Below are positions 1-7,252 of a stretch of DNA of 9,883 nt, in pieces. Source of the stretch: Campylobacter ureolyticus ACS-301-V-Sch3b (GTDB lineage Bacteria; Campylobacterota; Campylobacteria; Campylobacterales; Campylobacteraceae); the NCBI RefSeq assembly GCF_000413435.1, contig NZ_KE340328.1, positions 1 through 9,883 of the forward strand, given 5' to 3'. Position 1 is the first letter of the stretch; each line of letters begins with the position of its first letter. The translations under genes were made by a program, and so were the position numbers. Below the pieces are notes generated by a model. That model was not told the origin of the DNA and made no database searches. It saw only the letters and a list, made by a program, of their open reading frames with translations.

Positions 1-294
1 AGTAGGTCACTGCGGACTTTGTTTTTATACTAACTATATATTTTTAATTATTAATTTATCCAGTATTTATTACAATGTTTATTTTAAAAAATCTATCTAG
101 TAAAATTAAATCTTAAAGACTTTTATTTATTTGCTTGTTTATCTTATCTTGTTTATGTGTTTATTTAGATATATGCTATATGTGTATCTAACTGCAATAC
201 TAATTTTATATACAAACATAAGTATTATTTTTAATATATATGGTTATTTAAATTCTTAATGATATAATGTTTTTTTTATTCTAAAGGGGTTAAT
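1..294. other. AT-rich upstream region without a supported gene
   Basis: No supported coding region. The first 33 bases read open in frame 1 to a TAA at 31-33 and could be the last ten codons of an upstream gene; this is too short to judge. The rest is A/T-rich low-complexity DNA. The heptamer TGTTTAT occurs at 76, 136, 150 and 158. An imperfect hairpin lies at 166-190, with TAGATA at 166-171 pairing with TATCTA at 185-190 and further A-T and G-U pairs inside. The last 35 bases hold the putative cas6 promoter and ribosome binding site, described separately. Confidence 0.6.
260..289 (+). promoter_or_regulatory. Putative extended -10 promoter and RBS of cas6
   Basis: TGATATAAT at 260-268 is an extended -10 box (TGn followed by TATAAT at 263-268). 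No good -35 hexamer lies 16-18 bp upstream, which fits promoters of Campylobacter-like bacteria. Transcription would start near 275, leaving a leader of about 20 nt. AAAGGGG at 283-289 is a strong ribosome binding site 5 nt before the ATG at 295 and supports that start. Confidence 0.55.
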
Positions 295-972
295 ATGTTA
301 AAAATAGAAAGTAAAATACATTCAAAAAATCTTAAAATTTATAAAGGCTTGTCAAAATTAATTCAAGGTTTTTTTTATGCAAATCTGCCAGTAGCTGAGC
401 ATATTGGCTACAAGCATAGTAGTGGCAAAATATTTAAAAAAACAAATTTTTGTTTTAGTTTATATAATGGTCTTTTGACAATTAAATTTAGTGCTTTGGA
501 AAAAGAACTTGAAGAAATAGTAGCTGTATCGCTACTAAAAAATGGTTTAAAGCTTGGAGAAATTTGTCTTGTTGATACCTGCGTAAATTTAAGTGATCAC
601 AACACAAATAAAACTGAAATAAATTTTAATGGATATGTAGTTTGTAATGTAAAAAGCCTTTTAAATAAAAAAATCTATCTTGAACCGCAAGACTCCAGAC
701 ATCTTGAGATAATGAAAAACAACCTACTTCAAAAATACGAAACTTTTTATGGTAAAAAATACAATGAAAAGTGTGAGATAACTCTACTATCACAAGACTT
801 TGAAAATTACAAAAAATTCTACTATGGAAATAATGTAAATTATATGAAAGCTTGGCTTGCAACTTGGAATATAAAAGCTAGTAACGAGCTTATAAATTTA
901 GCACTATCTACGGGTCTTGGAACAGGAGTAATGAGTTATGGATGCGGATTTGTAGAAGAAATTAAAGTCTAG
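295..972 (+). CDS. cas6: Cas6, CRISPR repeat-specific endoribonuclease
   Basis: This 225-residue protein is most likely Cas6, the metal-independent RNase that cuts the array transcript inside each repeat to give crRNAs with an 8-nt 5' handle. The main evidence is the glycine-rich loop near the C-terminus (residues 207-218, GLGTGVMSYGCG), the Cas6 signature, at the usual distance from the end. H36 and H41 are candidates for the catalytic histidine; I cannot tell which from sequence alone. Length fits the family (about 220-260). The ATG at 295 has a strong AAAGGGG site 5 nt upstream. It is the first gene of the locus and is separated from cas8b by 151 bp with a separate promoter, so Cas6 can be expressed apart from the interference complex. 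No damage is visible. Confidence 0.9.
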   Translation: MLKIESKIHSKNLKIYKGLSKLIQGFFYANLPVAEHIGYKHSSGKIFKKTNFCFSLYNGLLTIKFSALEKELEEIVAVSLLKNGLKLGEICLVDTCVNLSDHNTNKTEINFNGYVVCNVKSLLNKKIYLEPQDSRHLEIMKNNLLQKYETFYGKKYNEKCEITLLSQDFENYKKFYYGNNVNYMKAWLATWNIKASNELINLALSTGLGTGVMSYGCGFVEEIKV

Positions 973-992
973 TTTTTTATAAAATAATAAAA

Positions 993-1050
993 TTTAGCAA
1001 GGCTAACAACATATTATAAATTTCAAAATCTACAAGATTTCCTTGCTAAA
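993..1050 (+). repeat. 10-bp inverted repeat enclosing a small hairpin, cas6-cas8b gap
   Basis: TTTAGCAAGG at 993-1002 and CCTTGCTAAA at 1041-1050 are exact reverse complements separated by 38 nt. Inside, AAATC at 1026-1030 can pair with GATTT at 1036-1040, directly next to the right arm. The segment also holds TATAAATTT (1015-1023), a 9-nt match to the start of the CRISPR repeat. A role as structured RNA, regulator site or attenuator is inference. A simple terminator for cas6 is less likely because the loop is long and no T-run follows on the + strand. Confidence 0.6.
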
Positions 1051-1069
1051 AAGGCAATTATAATAAAAT

Positions 1070-1098
1070 TTGACAAAAAATTTATTTTTATTTATAAT
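1070..1098 (+). promoter_or_regulatory. Consensus sigma70 promoter of the cas8b operon
   Basis: TTGACA at 1070-1075 and TATAAT at 1093-1098 are both exact consensus hexamers with the optimal 17-bp spacer. Transcription should start near 1105, about 20 nt before the cas8b ATG at 1124. A run of A at 1111-1115 followed by GG provides the ribosome binding site, about 6 nt before the ATG. The same TTG could be read as an in-frame start codon for an 18-residue N-terminal extension, but the promoter explains it better. Confidence 0.85.
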
Positions 1099-1123
1099 TC
1101 TTGAAATTTTAAAAAGGCTTGAA

Positions 1124-2554
1124 ATGAGTTTGGTTCAAAAGCTTCATAATATCGGCAATTTAGTAAGCGATGATGATTTTATAAGTTTATTAAAAACTGA
1201 TTTTGATGCATCAAGTTATACGGTTTTGAGTGTTAATTTTAGCGTAAACAATCAAACTCTTGTTAAAAAGCCAACTCTTACAAAAACTTCACTTGATAAA
1301 CTAAATACGTTTTTTACAAAAGCGATTGGGGGAAGAGGAAGTGGATATTTCTATCTTTATCCGAATTTTACCTATCAAAAAAAGGATGATCTTTATAAAA
1401 AGTTTAAAAATACAGCTCCAACTTTTGAAAAATCGGTGCTGGTTTTTGCAAATGAGCAAAATCAAAATTTAGCAAAACCTGTTTTTGAATATATAAAAAA
1501 CTATGAAAAAGACGAACTTGGGTTTAAAACTTTTTCTAAAAACGACTATTTGCTGATATTTACAATAAACGGAAAAACCATAAGAGAGCTAATGCCTGAA
1601 ATTTTAACAAATTTTATCCAAAATTTTGTTTTTGTACACTCAAAAACAAAATTTAAAAAAGGTGTTGATTTTATTACTCAAAAAGAAGATATTTGTGGAT
1701 ACAATCCTGATGTTAAATTTTTTACATTTGACAATTATCATGATAAATTTAAAGAGCAAATAACAACTAAGCTTCCACTTTCTAAAAAAAGTGCATCAAA
1801 CATAAAAAAAGGTTGGATGTATATCATTAACAATCTTAAATTTTATCATGGAAAGCTTGAATATATAATAATTCCATCAATAGCCAAATTTGATGAGAAA
1901 GCTTATAAAATCATATTAGATAGTTTTAAAAAAGCACAAAAAACTTATAGCTTAGAAGATAAAGCCTCAAAAGAAGATATTTTGATAAGAAAACTTCAAA
2001 AAGAAGTGGGTGACTTGGAGACGATAAGATCAAGTTATGTTGATCTATATTTTATTTTTATAGATAAAGTAAATTTATCGGTTAAAATTTTTGGAAGTAT
2101 AGAAAACCTTTTGCCAAGTAAGATAAGAGATGTGGGAGCAAAGATGATGGAACAAAAAGTTTGCGATTATTATTCTATAGGAAAGAAAAAAGATGGTTTT
2201 TTGTATCTTAGTGATTATTTCGCGACATACGAACTTTTTGTGTTTTTTGGAAAAGCAAAAGGATCACTTAAAGAGTTTAATAGGCTTTTGAATAAAAAAG
2301 AAAATGAAGGAATTAAAAATAAAATATTGCAAGAAAAAATATATCTTGCAAAGCTGCTTTTGGGATATGAAAAGATTGAGTATTCAAAACTTTTGGATAA
2401 ATTTGAACATTTTAGAGAATTTGATTTTAAAAACAAAAAAAAGCTAAACGATAAAAATATAAAAGAGTGGGTTGAGTTTAGTGATAATTTTATTCAAAAT
2501 GAAGATAGAGCTATAAAGTTTTTAGATAGTATAAATGCGATAAAAAGGGGTTAG
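1124..2554 (+). CDS. cas8b: Cas8b/Csh1-type large subunit of the type I-B effector
   Basis: This 476-residue protein is most likely the Cas8b (Csh1/TM1802-like) large subunit, which recognises the PAM and opens target DNA. The call rests on position before cas7 and cas5, on size, and on segments I recognise from the family: GGRGSGYFYLYPN at 69-81, and a central region ending YIIIPSI (247-253). Csh1 proteins often have two Cys pairs in the centre; here the matching places read EDIC (188-191) and SKKS (220-223), so a zinc site looks lost. That alignment is from memory. The family is usually near 600 residues; this one lacks the C-terminal helical domain, which is encoded by the next gene. The ATG at 1124 was chosen over the TTG at 1070, which is the promoter -35 box. 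The stop lies 1 nt before the next ATG. Confidence 0.82.
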   Translation: MSLVQKLHNIGNLVSDDDFISLLKTDFDASSYTVLSVNFSVNNQTLVKKPTLTKTSLDKLNTFFTKAIGGRGSGYFYLYPNFTYQKKDDLYKKFKNTAPTFEKSVLVFANEQNQNLAKPVFEYIKNYEKDELGFKTFSKNDYLLIFTINGKTIRELMPEILTNFIQNFVFVHSKTKFKKGVDFITQKEDICGYNPDVKFFTFDNYHDKFKEQITTKLPLSKKSASNIKKGWMYIINNLKFYHGKLEYIIIPSIAKFDEKAYKIILDSFKKAQKTYSLEDKASKEDILIRKLQKEVGDLETIRSSYVDLYFIFIDKVNLSVKIFGSIENLLPSKIRDVGAKMMEQKVCDYYSIGKKKDGFLYLSDYFATYELFVFFGKAKGSLKEFNRLLNKKENEGIKNKILQEKIYLAKLLLGYEKIEYSKLLDKFEHFREFDFKNKKKLNDKNIKEWVEFSDNFIQNEDRAIKFLDSINAIKRG

Positions 2555-2555
2555 A

Positions 2556-2954
2556 ATGGAACTTTTCTCAGAGTATTTTAAAAATCTAAATATACAAGAT
2601 GATTTTAAATTTGCGTATTTAGTAGGAGCTTACTCAAAAGCTATTATTGATAGTTCGTATTATTCTGAAATTTCAAAACAAAATGAAACATTTAAAAAAT
2701 GGCTCTCAAATAGGCAACTTATAAAATCAAATTTGATTAAAATTTTTAATAAAGCAAATGAATTTGAAAGAAAACTAAAACTTGAAAGTGCAAGAAATAG
2801 CGACCTTTCAGAGCTGATTACTTCAAATTACAATGAAAATGCAAATTTAAGAAATAGCGAAGTATCGTTTTATTTTTTAAGAGGTTTTAACGATTACAAA
2901 AAATTTAAACAACAATATCCAAGCAAAGGAGTTAATGATGATAGCAAAGCATAG
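2556..2954 (+). CDS. Separate small subunit (Cas11-like), C-terminal Cas8b domain
   Basis: This 132-residue, mostly helical, lysine-rich protein looks like the C-terminal helical domain of Csh1/Cas8b, which also serves as the small subunit (Cas11b) of type I-B complexes. Key segments are FAYLVGAYSKA (19-29) and NSEVSFYFLRGF (100-111), matching the usual end of Csh1. Together with cas8b it totals 608 residues, the normal fused length. Small subunits line the belly of the complex and stabilise the crRNA and displaced strand. It starts 1 nt after the cas8b stop with a strong AGGGG site 5 nt upstream, and its end overlaps cas7. It lies in another frame from cas8b; loss of one base in the A5G4 tract at 2543-2550 would fuse the two. 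So it may be a true separate gene or a frameshifted end of cas8b; I favour the former. Confidence 0.72.
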   Translation: MELFSEYFKNLNIQDDFKFAYLVGAYSKAIIDSSYYSEISKQNETFKKWLSNRQLIKSNLIKIFNKANEFERKLKLESARNSDLSELITSNYNENANLRNSEVSFYFLRGFNDYKKFKQQYPSKGVNDDSKA

Positions 2955-3803
2955 TGAGTTACTTTTTATCTGGGATGCAAAGATGACAAATCCAAACGGT
3001 GATATGCTAAATGACAATGCGCCAAGATTTGATGAAACCGATAGGAAAGCTATAGTTAGCGATGTTAGAGTTAAAAGAACAATTAGAGATGATTTACAAG
3101 ATAGAAAAAATAAAACTATTTTTGTAAATAACCCAGAAACTGTTCAGTCTGCAGAAACAAGATTTAACGAGCTTCAAAAATCATCAAATTTAAAAGATAT
3201 TAAGGAAGTTTTTTAAGTTGTATTGATAATAGGCTTTTTGGCGGAGTTGCACCAAGCAAGAATATTCAAATAATTGGTGCGGTTCAATTTTCATGGGCAA
3301 AATCCTTAAATCAAACAGAGACTATTTTAAGTCAAGGAACTGGAGCATTTGGAAAAGATGGAAAAAATAATAAAACTTTTAGAACCGATAATTACTTGCC
3401 TTACGCACTTTTTGCGATGTATGGAACCATAAACTCTATAAATGCAAAAAAATCAAATGCAAGCGAAGATGATATAAACGAGATGATTGATTCTATGTGG
3501 AATGGAACAAAACTTTTAAATACAAGAAGTAAAATCGGCCAAAAACCAAGAGCACTTTTTAGAATAATTTACAATGATACCTATGTTATAGGGCTTCTTG
3601 ATGAATTAATCAGTATTAAAAATAAAAATTCTGATGATATTAGAAAATTTGACGAATGTGAAATTTGCTTCGATGAGCTTATAGAAGCGATAAAAATAGC
3701 AGATGAAAAGATAGAAAAAATAGAAATTTACTATGATGAAAGCATAAAAGAAAAGCTTAGTGTTTTTAAAGATTTAGAAAAAGTTGATATGAAAGTTATG
3801 TGA
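2938..3803 (+). pseudogene. cas7: Cas7 (Csh2) crRNA-backbone subunit, split by a one-base frameshift
   Basis: Cas7 coats the crRNA as a filament and forms the backbone of the type I-B complex. The N-terminal piece (2938-3216, 92 residues) carries the family's NPNGD motif (18-22) and the SDVRVKRTIRDDL segment. It ends at a TAA at 3214-3216. The rest of the protein continues in the -1 frame, open from 3204 to 3803: CIDNRLFGG, QFSWAKSLN, LPYALFAMYG, then WNGTKLLNTRSKIGQ, all recognisable Csh2 blocks. One extra T in the run of six T at 3209-3214 would restore a single 288-residue protein, the normal length. The ATG at 2938 is 7 nt from AAAGGA (2925-2930); an adjacent ATG at 2935 is possible. No credible start exists for the second piece. 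The stop overlaps the cas5 ATG (TGATG). Whether the shift is real, an assembly error or recoded cannot be settled here. Confidence 0.88.
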
Positions 3804-4543
3804 TGTTTGCTTTTAAAATTTGGAGTAAATTTGGAGCTTTTAAAGATCCGATGACGATTAGTCAAAATATAACTTTAAATTTCCCTCCAAAAACAGCCGT
3901 TGCAGGTATGATGGCTGCGATTTTAGGTATAGATGAGTATTTAAAAGATGATGGCTTTAATAGCTTTAAATATAGCGTAGTTATAAACAGCGGCACTTCA
4001 AAAAAGAGTTTTTCGCAAAATTACATAAATGACTATACTAAAAAGACAAACTCACATCTTGCTAACTTGCAAATGCTAAATTTTAAAGCGATAAAAGATG
4101 GTCTAAGAGATACAAAAGCACCACAAAAACCAATAAATAGAGAGCTTTTAATAAATCCAGCTTTTACCATTTTTATAGATGGGTTTGAATTTGAAGATGA
4201 AATTGTAAAAAGCTTAAAAAGCCGTCTTTTAAAATATAATTTATACATGGGCAATAGCGAGTTTAGTGCAAATTTTAGTTTTTTGCCGCTTAAGAGTTTT
4301 TTAATGAAGAAATTTGATTTTGTAAGCTTGGACTCATTTTTAGAGCAAAGTTTGGTTGAAAGTATTGAGTTTGATGACAATGTGTTTTATAAAAACACTC
4401 TCATTACGACAAAGCTTAACCACAAACGCTCTCCTATAAAATCTATAAATTTAGTCCATTCAAATAGCAAAATAACGGCTAAAAACATAGAAGCTTATGA
4501 AATTTTAACAAGCGAAGGAAAATATTTTTGTAGGTTTGTGTGA
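3803..4543 (+). CDS. cas5: Cas5 (type I-B, Cas5h) crRNA 5'-handle-binding subunit
   Basis: Cas5 caps the crRNA 5' handle and contacts Cas8b and the first Cas7. This 246-residue protein shows the N-terminal Cas5 signature: FKIWSKFGAFKDP (4-16), then FPPKTAVAGMMAAILG (27-42). LYMGNSEF at 147-154 is another Cas5 block. Length is normal for Cas5h. The start is the ATG at 3803, whose A is the last base of the cas7 TGA (TGATG overlap), so translation is probably coupled to the end of cas7. A GTG one codon upstream is also in frame but unnecessary. Because of the cas7 frameshift, ribosomes that stop at 3216 would not reach this coupling point, which may also lower Cas5 output. The gene itself looks intact. 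Confidence 0.9.
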   Translation: MFAFKIWSKFGAFKDPMTISQNITLNFPPKTAVAGMMAAILGIDEYLKDDGFNSFKYSVVINSGTSKKSFSQNYINDYTKKTNSHLANLQMLNFKAIKDGLRDTKAPQKPINRELLINPAFTIFIDGFEFEDEIVKSLKSRLLKYNLYMGNSEFSANFSFLPLKSFLMKKFDFVSLDSFLEQSLVESIEFDDNVFYKNTLITTKLNHKRSPIKSINLVHSNSKITAKNIEAYEILTSEGKYFCRFV

Positions 4544-6750
4544 TGCTTTATTCTCATCCAAAAAAAGAGTATAAAAACCATATTAAAAATCTAGTAGATA
4601 GTTTTGATGATAAAGAGTTTGCAAAGTGTGCTTTTTATCATGATTTTGCTAAGCAATCAGATAATTTTCAAAAATACATCACGCTAAAAAAGGAAAATTT
4701 TGCCACTAACAAAGAGTTTGAAAAAGAACGAAATAGACTAAAAACAACGCACTCTTTGGAAAGTGCTTATATATATTTTTTTATGCAAGATAATAAAAAT
4801 ATTGATTTTATTATAAATTTATGTGCTATTTTAAAACACCACTCAAATTTAGAAAATTTTGAAAGTATGCTAAATTACCTTACCTGCATAGAAAATAATT
4901 TAAACTCAGATGAAAAGATAAGCAACATCACCTCATCTTTAAAAGCAGCAGATTCAAAAGCTTTTTTAGAGATTATACAAAAAGATAAAATATACGAATT
5001 TGCCGACTTTTTTGATGACATTTTGGACGAAGTAAAAAACTTTTTTAAAATAGAAAATTTCTTTAAATTTAAAGATAGATATTCAAAGTTGATTTTGGCT
5101 GATAAATTTGAAGCTATTTTTGATAAGCCTTACAAGAGCTTGGATTTTATATCGTCCAAAATTTGTGAAAATATCATCCAAAACATACACGCACAAATTT
5201 CAAACAAACCACCAAATGATTATAAAAACAGCTCAAGAAAAACTATATTTAAAAATTATGAAGCCAACAAAGACAAAGATAAATTTATAATAAAAGCTCC
5301 AACTGGCATTGGAAAGACATATATCGCACTTGAGCTTGCGCTAAAAATTGCCACACAAAAGCCTAAAAAACGCATAATCACAGCTATTCCATTTACTTCT
5401 ATAATAGATCAGACTTTTTTAGAATATGAAAAAGTTATCCCTAAAAATTTAGGTCTTTTAAAATATCATTACCTATCAAAATATACCGATGATGAAAAAG
5501 AGCAGTTTTCTAAAAAGATATTTTTAGCAGATATTTGGCATGAGCCACTTATCATAACTACTTTTAATCAGCTTTTAAACATCTTTTTTTCAAACTCAAA
5601 CAAAGATAACTTAAAACTTCAAACTCTTAAAAATAGCGTTATTATTGTTGATGAAATTCAAAACATCTCTAGAGTTTTGCTGCAGGATTTAGCGTTTGTG
5701 TTTAATGAGTTTGGTAAAATTTATAATATAGATTTTATAATTATGTCAGCAACAATGCCACATCTTAATTTAGAAAATTTCACAATTATTTCAGAAAGTG
5801 ACTTTTACAAGTCGAAACAAAACAGATATAAAATTTCATTTTTTGATGAGATAAAAAATATCAAAGATTTGGTTTGTGTATTAAACTCGCAAACTAAAAG
5901 TACGATTTGTGTTGTAAATACCATAGCAAAGGCTCAAGCTATATATAAAGAACTTAAAAAAGATGAAAATCTCTATCTTCTTACAACTCATCAAATGTCA
6001 AAGCACAGAATAGAGCTACTTAAAGAAATATCTAAAAAACTAAAAGAGCAAAAGCCAGTTAAACTTATCGCAACGCAGCTTATAGAAGCTGGAGTTGATC
6101 TTGATTTTAGCGTTGGGTTTAGAGAATTTGCTCCATTTACTTCTATAGTACAGATGGCAGGACGTGTAAATAGAAACGGTATAAAGAGTAAAATAAGTGA
6201 GTGTTTTGTTTTTGATTTTTTGGAGTTTGAAAATGTAGATAAAAAACTTCCATATCATGGTATAGACTTACAAGAGGAGTTTGTAAAAAATAGCCTAAAA
6301 AATGGCATTTATGAAAATGAGATATTTGAAATTTTAGAGGAGTATTTTAAAAGAGTAAAAGATGAAACAACTCACACTAAAATTAATGAAAAAATGCGAA
6401 AACTTGAATTTACCACAATTTATGGTGATTTTACAGCGAATTTCATGCCAAAACAGCCATGGAAAGTTTCGGTTTTTATAGAGGAAAGAAAAGATGAGTT
6501 TAAAGAGTTTATAGAAAAAAGAGATAATATTTTAAACTCGTATGATGATAAATTTGAAGCTTTAGCAAAGATAAAAGATTTGGAAAAAACTCTTTTAAAT
6601 CAAACCATAAACATAAATCACAAACTAATCGAAAATTTACAATTAAAAGAGATATTTGGAAGATATATACTTAATTTTGGTTTTAAAAACTATACAAAAG
6701 AGTTTGGCTTTACAACGGATTTAACAATAGAAGAAGAGGCGTTTTCATGA
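4543..6750 (+). CDS. cas3: Cas3, HD nuclease-helicase that degrades target DNA
   Basis: This 735-residue protein joins an N-terminal HD nuclease domain to a superfamily 2 helicase, the standard Cas3 layout. HD-domain candidates are H5, H33-D34 (YHDFAK), H70, H99-H100 and D137. Helicase motifs follow: Walker A APTGIGKT (252-259), Walker B DEIQ (370-373), SAT (402-404), a motif V region ending AGVDLDFS, and motif VI QMAGRVNRNG (537-546) with R541 and R544. All key residues look present, so it should be able to nick and unwind DNA once recruited by the DNA-bound effector. The start is the ATG at 4543, overlapping the cas5 TGA as TGATG, the same coupling as cas7-cas5; a GTG one codon upstream is less likely. 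The stop overlaps cas4 (ATGA). No truncation seen. Confidence 0.95.
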   Translation: MLYSHPKKEYKNHIKNLVDSFDDKEFAKCAFYHDFAKQSDNFQKYITLKKENFATNKEFEKERNRLKTTHSLESAYIYFFMQDNKNIDFIINLCAILKHHSNLENFESMLNYLTCIENNLNSDEKISNITSSLKAADSKAFLEIIQKDKIYEFADFFDDILDEVKNFFKIENFFKFKDRYSKLILADKFEAIFDKPYKSLDFISSKICENIIQNIHAQISNKPPNDYKNSSRKTIFKNYEANKDKDKFIIKAPTGIGKTYIALELALKIATQKPKKRIITAIPFTSIIDQTFLEYEKVIPKNLGLLKYHYLSKYTDDEKEQFSKKIFLADIWHEPLIITTFNQLLNIFFSNSNKDNLKLQTLKNSVIIVDEIQNISRVLLQDLAFVFNEFGKIYNIDFIIMSATMPHLNLENFTIISESDFYKSKQNRYKISFFDEIKNIKDLVCVLNSQTKSTICVVNTIAKAQAIYKELKKDENLYLLTTHQMSKHRIELLKEISKKLKEQKPVKLIATQLIEAGVDLDFSVGFREFAPFTSIVQMAGRVNRNGIKSKISECFVFDFLEFENVDKKLPYHGIDLQEEFVKNSLKNGIYENEIFEILEEYFKRVKDETTHTKINEKMRKLEFTTIYGDFTANFMPKQPWKVSVFIEERKDEFKEFIEKRDNILNSYDDKFEALAKIKDLEKTLLNQTININHKLIENLQLKEIFGRYILNFGFKNYTKEFGFTTDLTIEEEAFS

Positions 6751-7244
6751 GCTTTCCAAAAGAGCAGATCTCGGGCACACTTGTAAACTACTATGCAACT
6801 TGTAAAAGAGAAGCGTGGCTTTACTCAAGAAAAATTCACGCAAGACAAGATGATGAAAATGTGCTGATTGGCAAATCTTTGTCCGAATTAAAAGAAAATT
6901 TAGATGATTTTCCATACTCAAATCTGCAATTTGACAAAGTTTCAAAGCAAAAAGGGCATTATGAAATAACAGAATATAAAAAAACTTTAAAAAATAAAAA
7001 TGCTGCAAAAATGCAACTTCTTTTTTATATCTATACTCTTAAAAACGCACTAGGATTAAAAAAGGTTTATGGAAAAGTTGTAAGCGCAAAAACCGCTATA
7101 ACCGTAGACGATAGTGATGAAAACTTTGATTTTATGAAACGGATTTTATCTGATATGAGTGAGTTTTTAAGTCTTGATTTGCCACCAAAAGCTATAAAAA
7201 CTAAATTTTGTAAAAACTGCGCTTATAATGACTACTGTTTTTAG
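6747..7244 (+). CDS. cas4: Cas4, iron-sulfur RecB-family exonuclease of adaptation
   Basis: Cas4 trims prespacers and selects for the correct PAM together with Cas1-Cas2. The 165-residue protein has the four cysteines of the family's 4Fe-4S cluster: C19 near the N-terminus, and C155, C158 and C164 in the last eleven residues. RecB-type nuclease residues are visible as D63, E76-Y-K78 (ExK), and Q90 with Y94 (QxxxY); H31 may be the extra metal ligand. Length is typical for type I Cas4. The start codon overlaps the cas3 stop as ATGA, and GAAGAGG at 6733-6739 sits 7 nt upstream. It opens the adaptation block; cas2 follows after 8 nt. Intact. Confidence 0.92.
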   Translation: MSFPKEQISGTLVNYYATCKREAWLYSRKIHARQDDENVLIGKSLSELKENLDDFPYSNLQFDKVSKQKGHYEITEYKKTLKNKNAAKMQLLFYIYTLKNALGLKKVYGKVVSAKTAITVDDSDENFDFMKRILSDMSEFLSLDLPPKAIKTKFCKNCAYNDYCF

Positions 7245-7252
7245 AGTGTAAA

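Noticed and set aside
1..33. End of an upstream gene or RNA
   Set aside because: Ten open codons to a TAA are too few to support a gene, and no RNA fold or family was recognised.
993..1050. Rho-independent terminator for cas6
   Set aside because: The loop is 38 nt and no T-run follows the right arm on the + strand.
1070..1123. TTG start giving Cas8b an 18-residue N-terminal extension
   Set aside because: The TTG is the first codon-sized part of a consensus -35 box and lies upstream of the predicted transcription start; ATG 1124 has a ribosome binding site.
3396..3803. A separate 135-residue gene starting with TTG at 3396
   Set aside because: It begins in the middle of conserved Csh2 sequence, has no ribosome binding site, and the frame is open with family similarity back to 3219; it is the second part of frameshifted cas7.
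5485..5510. Spacer 10 matching cas3 (self-targeting)
   Set aside because: Only a short GATGATGAAAAAGA match in low-complexity sequence; far below a usable protospacer match.
6745..7008. Minus-strand open frame opposite cas4
   Set aside because: It lies fully opposite a gene with clear Cas4 motifs and has no family features. Other antisense frames at 626, 2215, 4033, 6040, 7167 and 8227 were dropped for the same reason.
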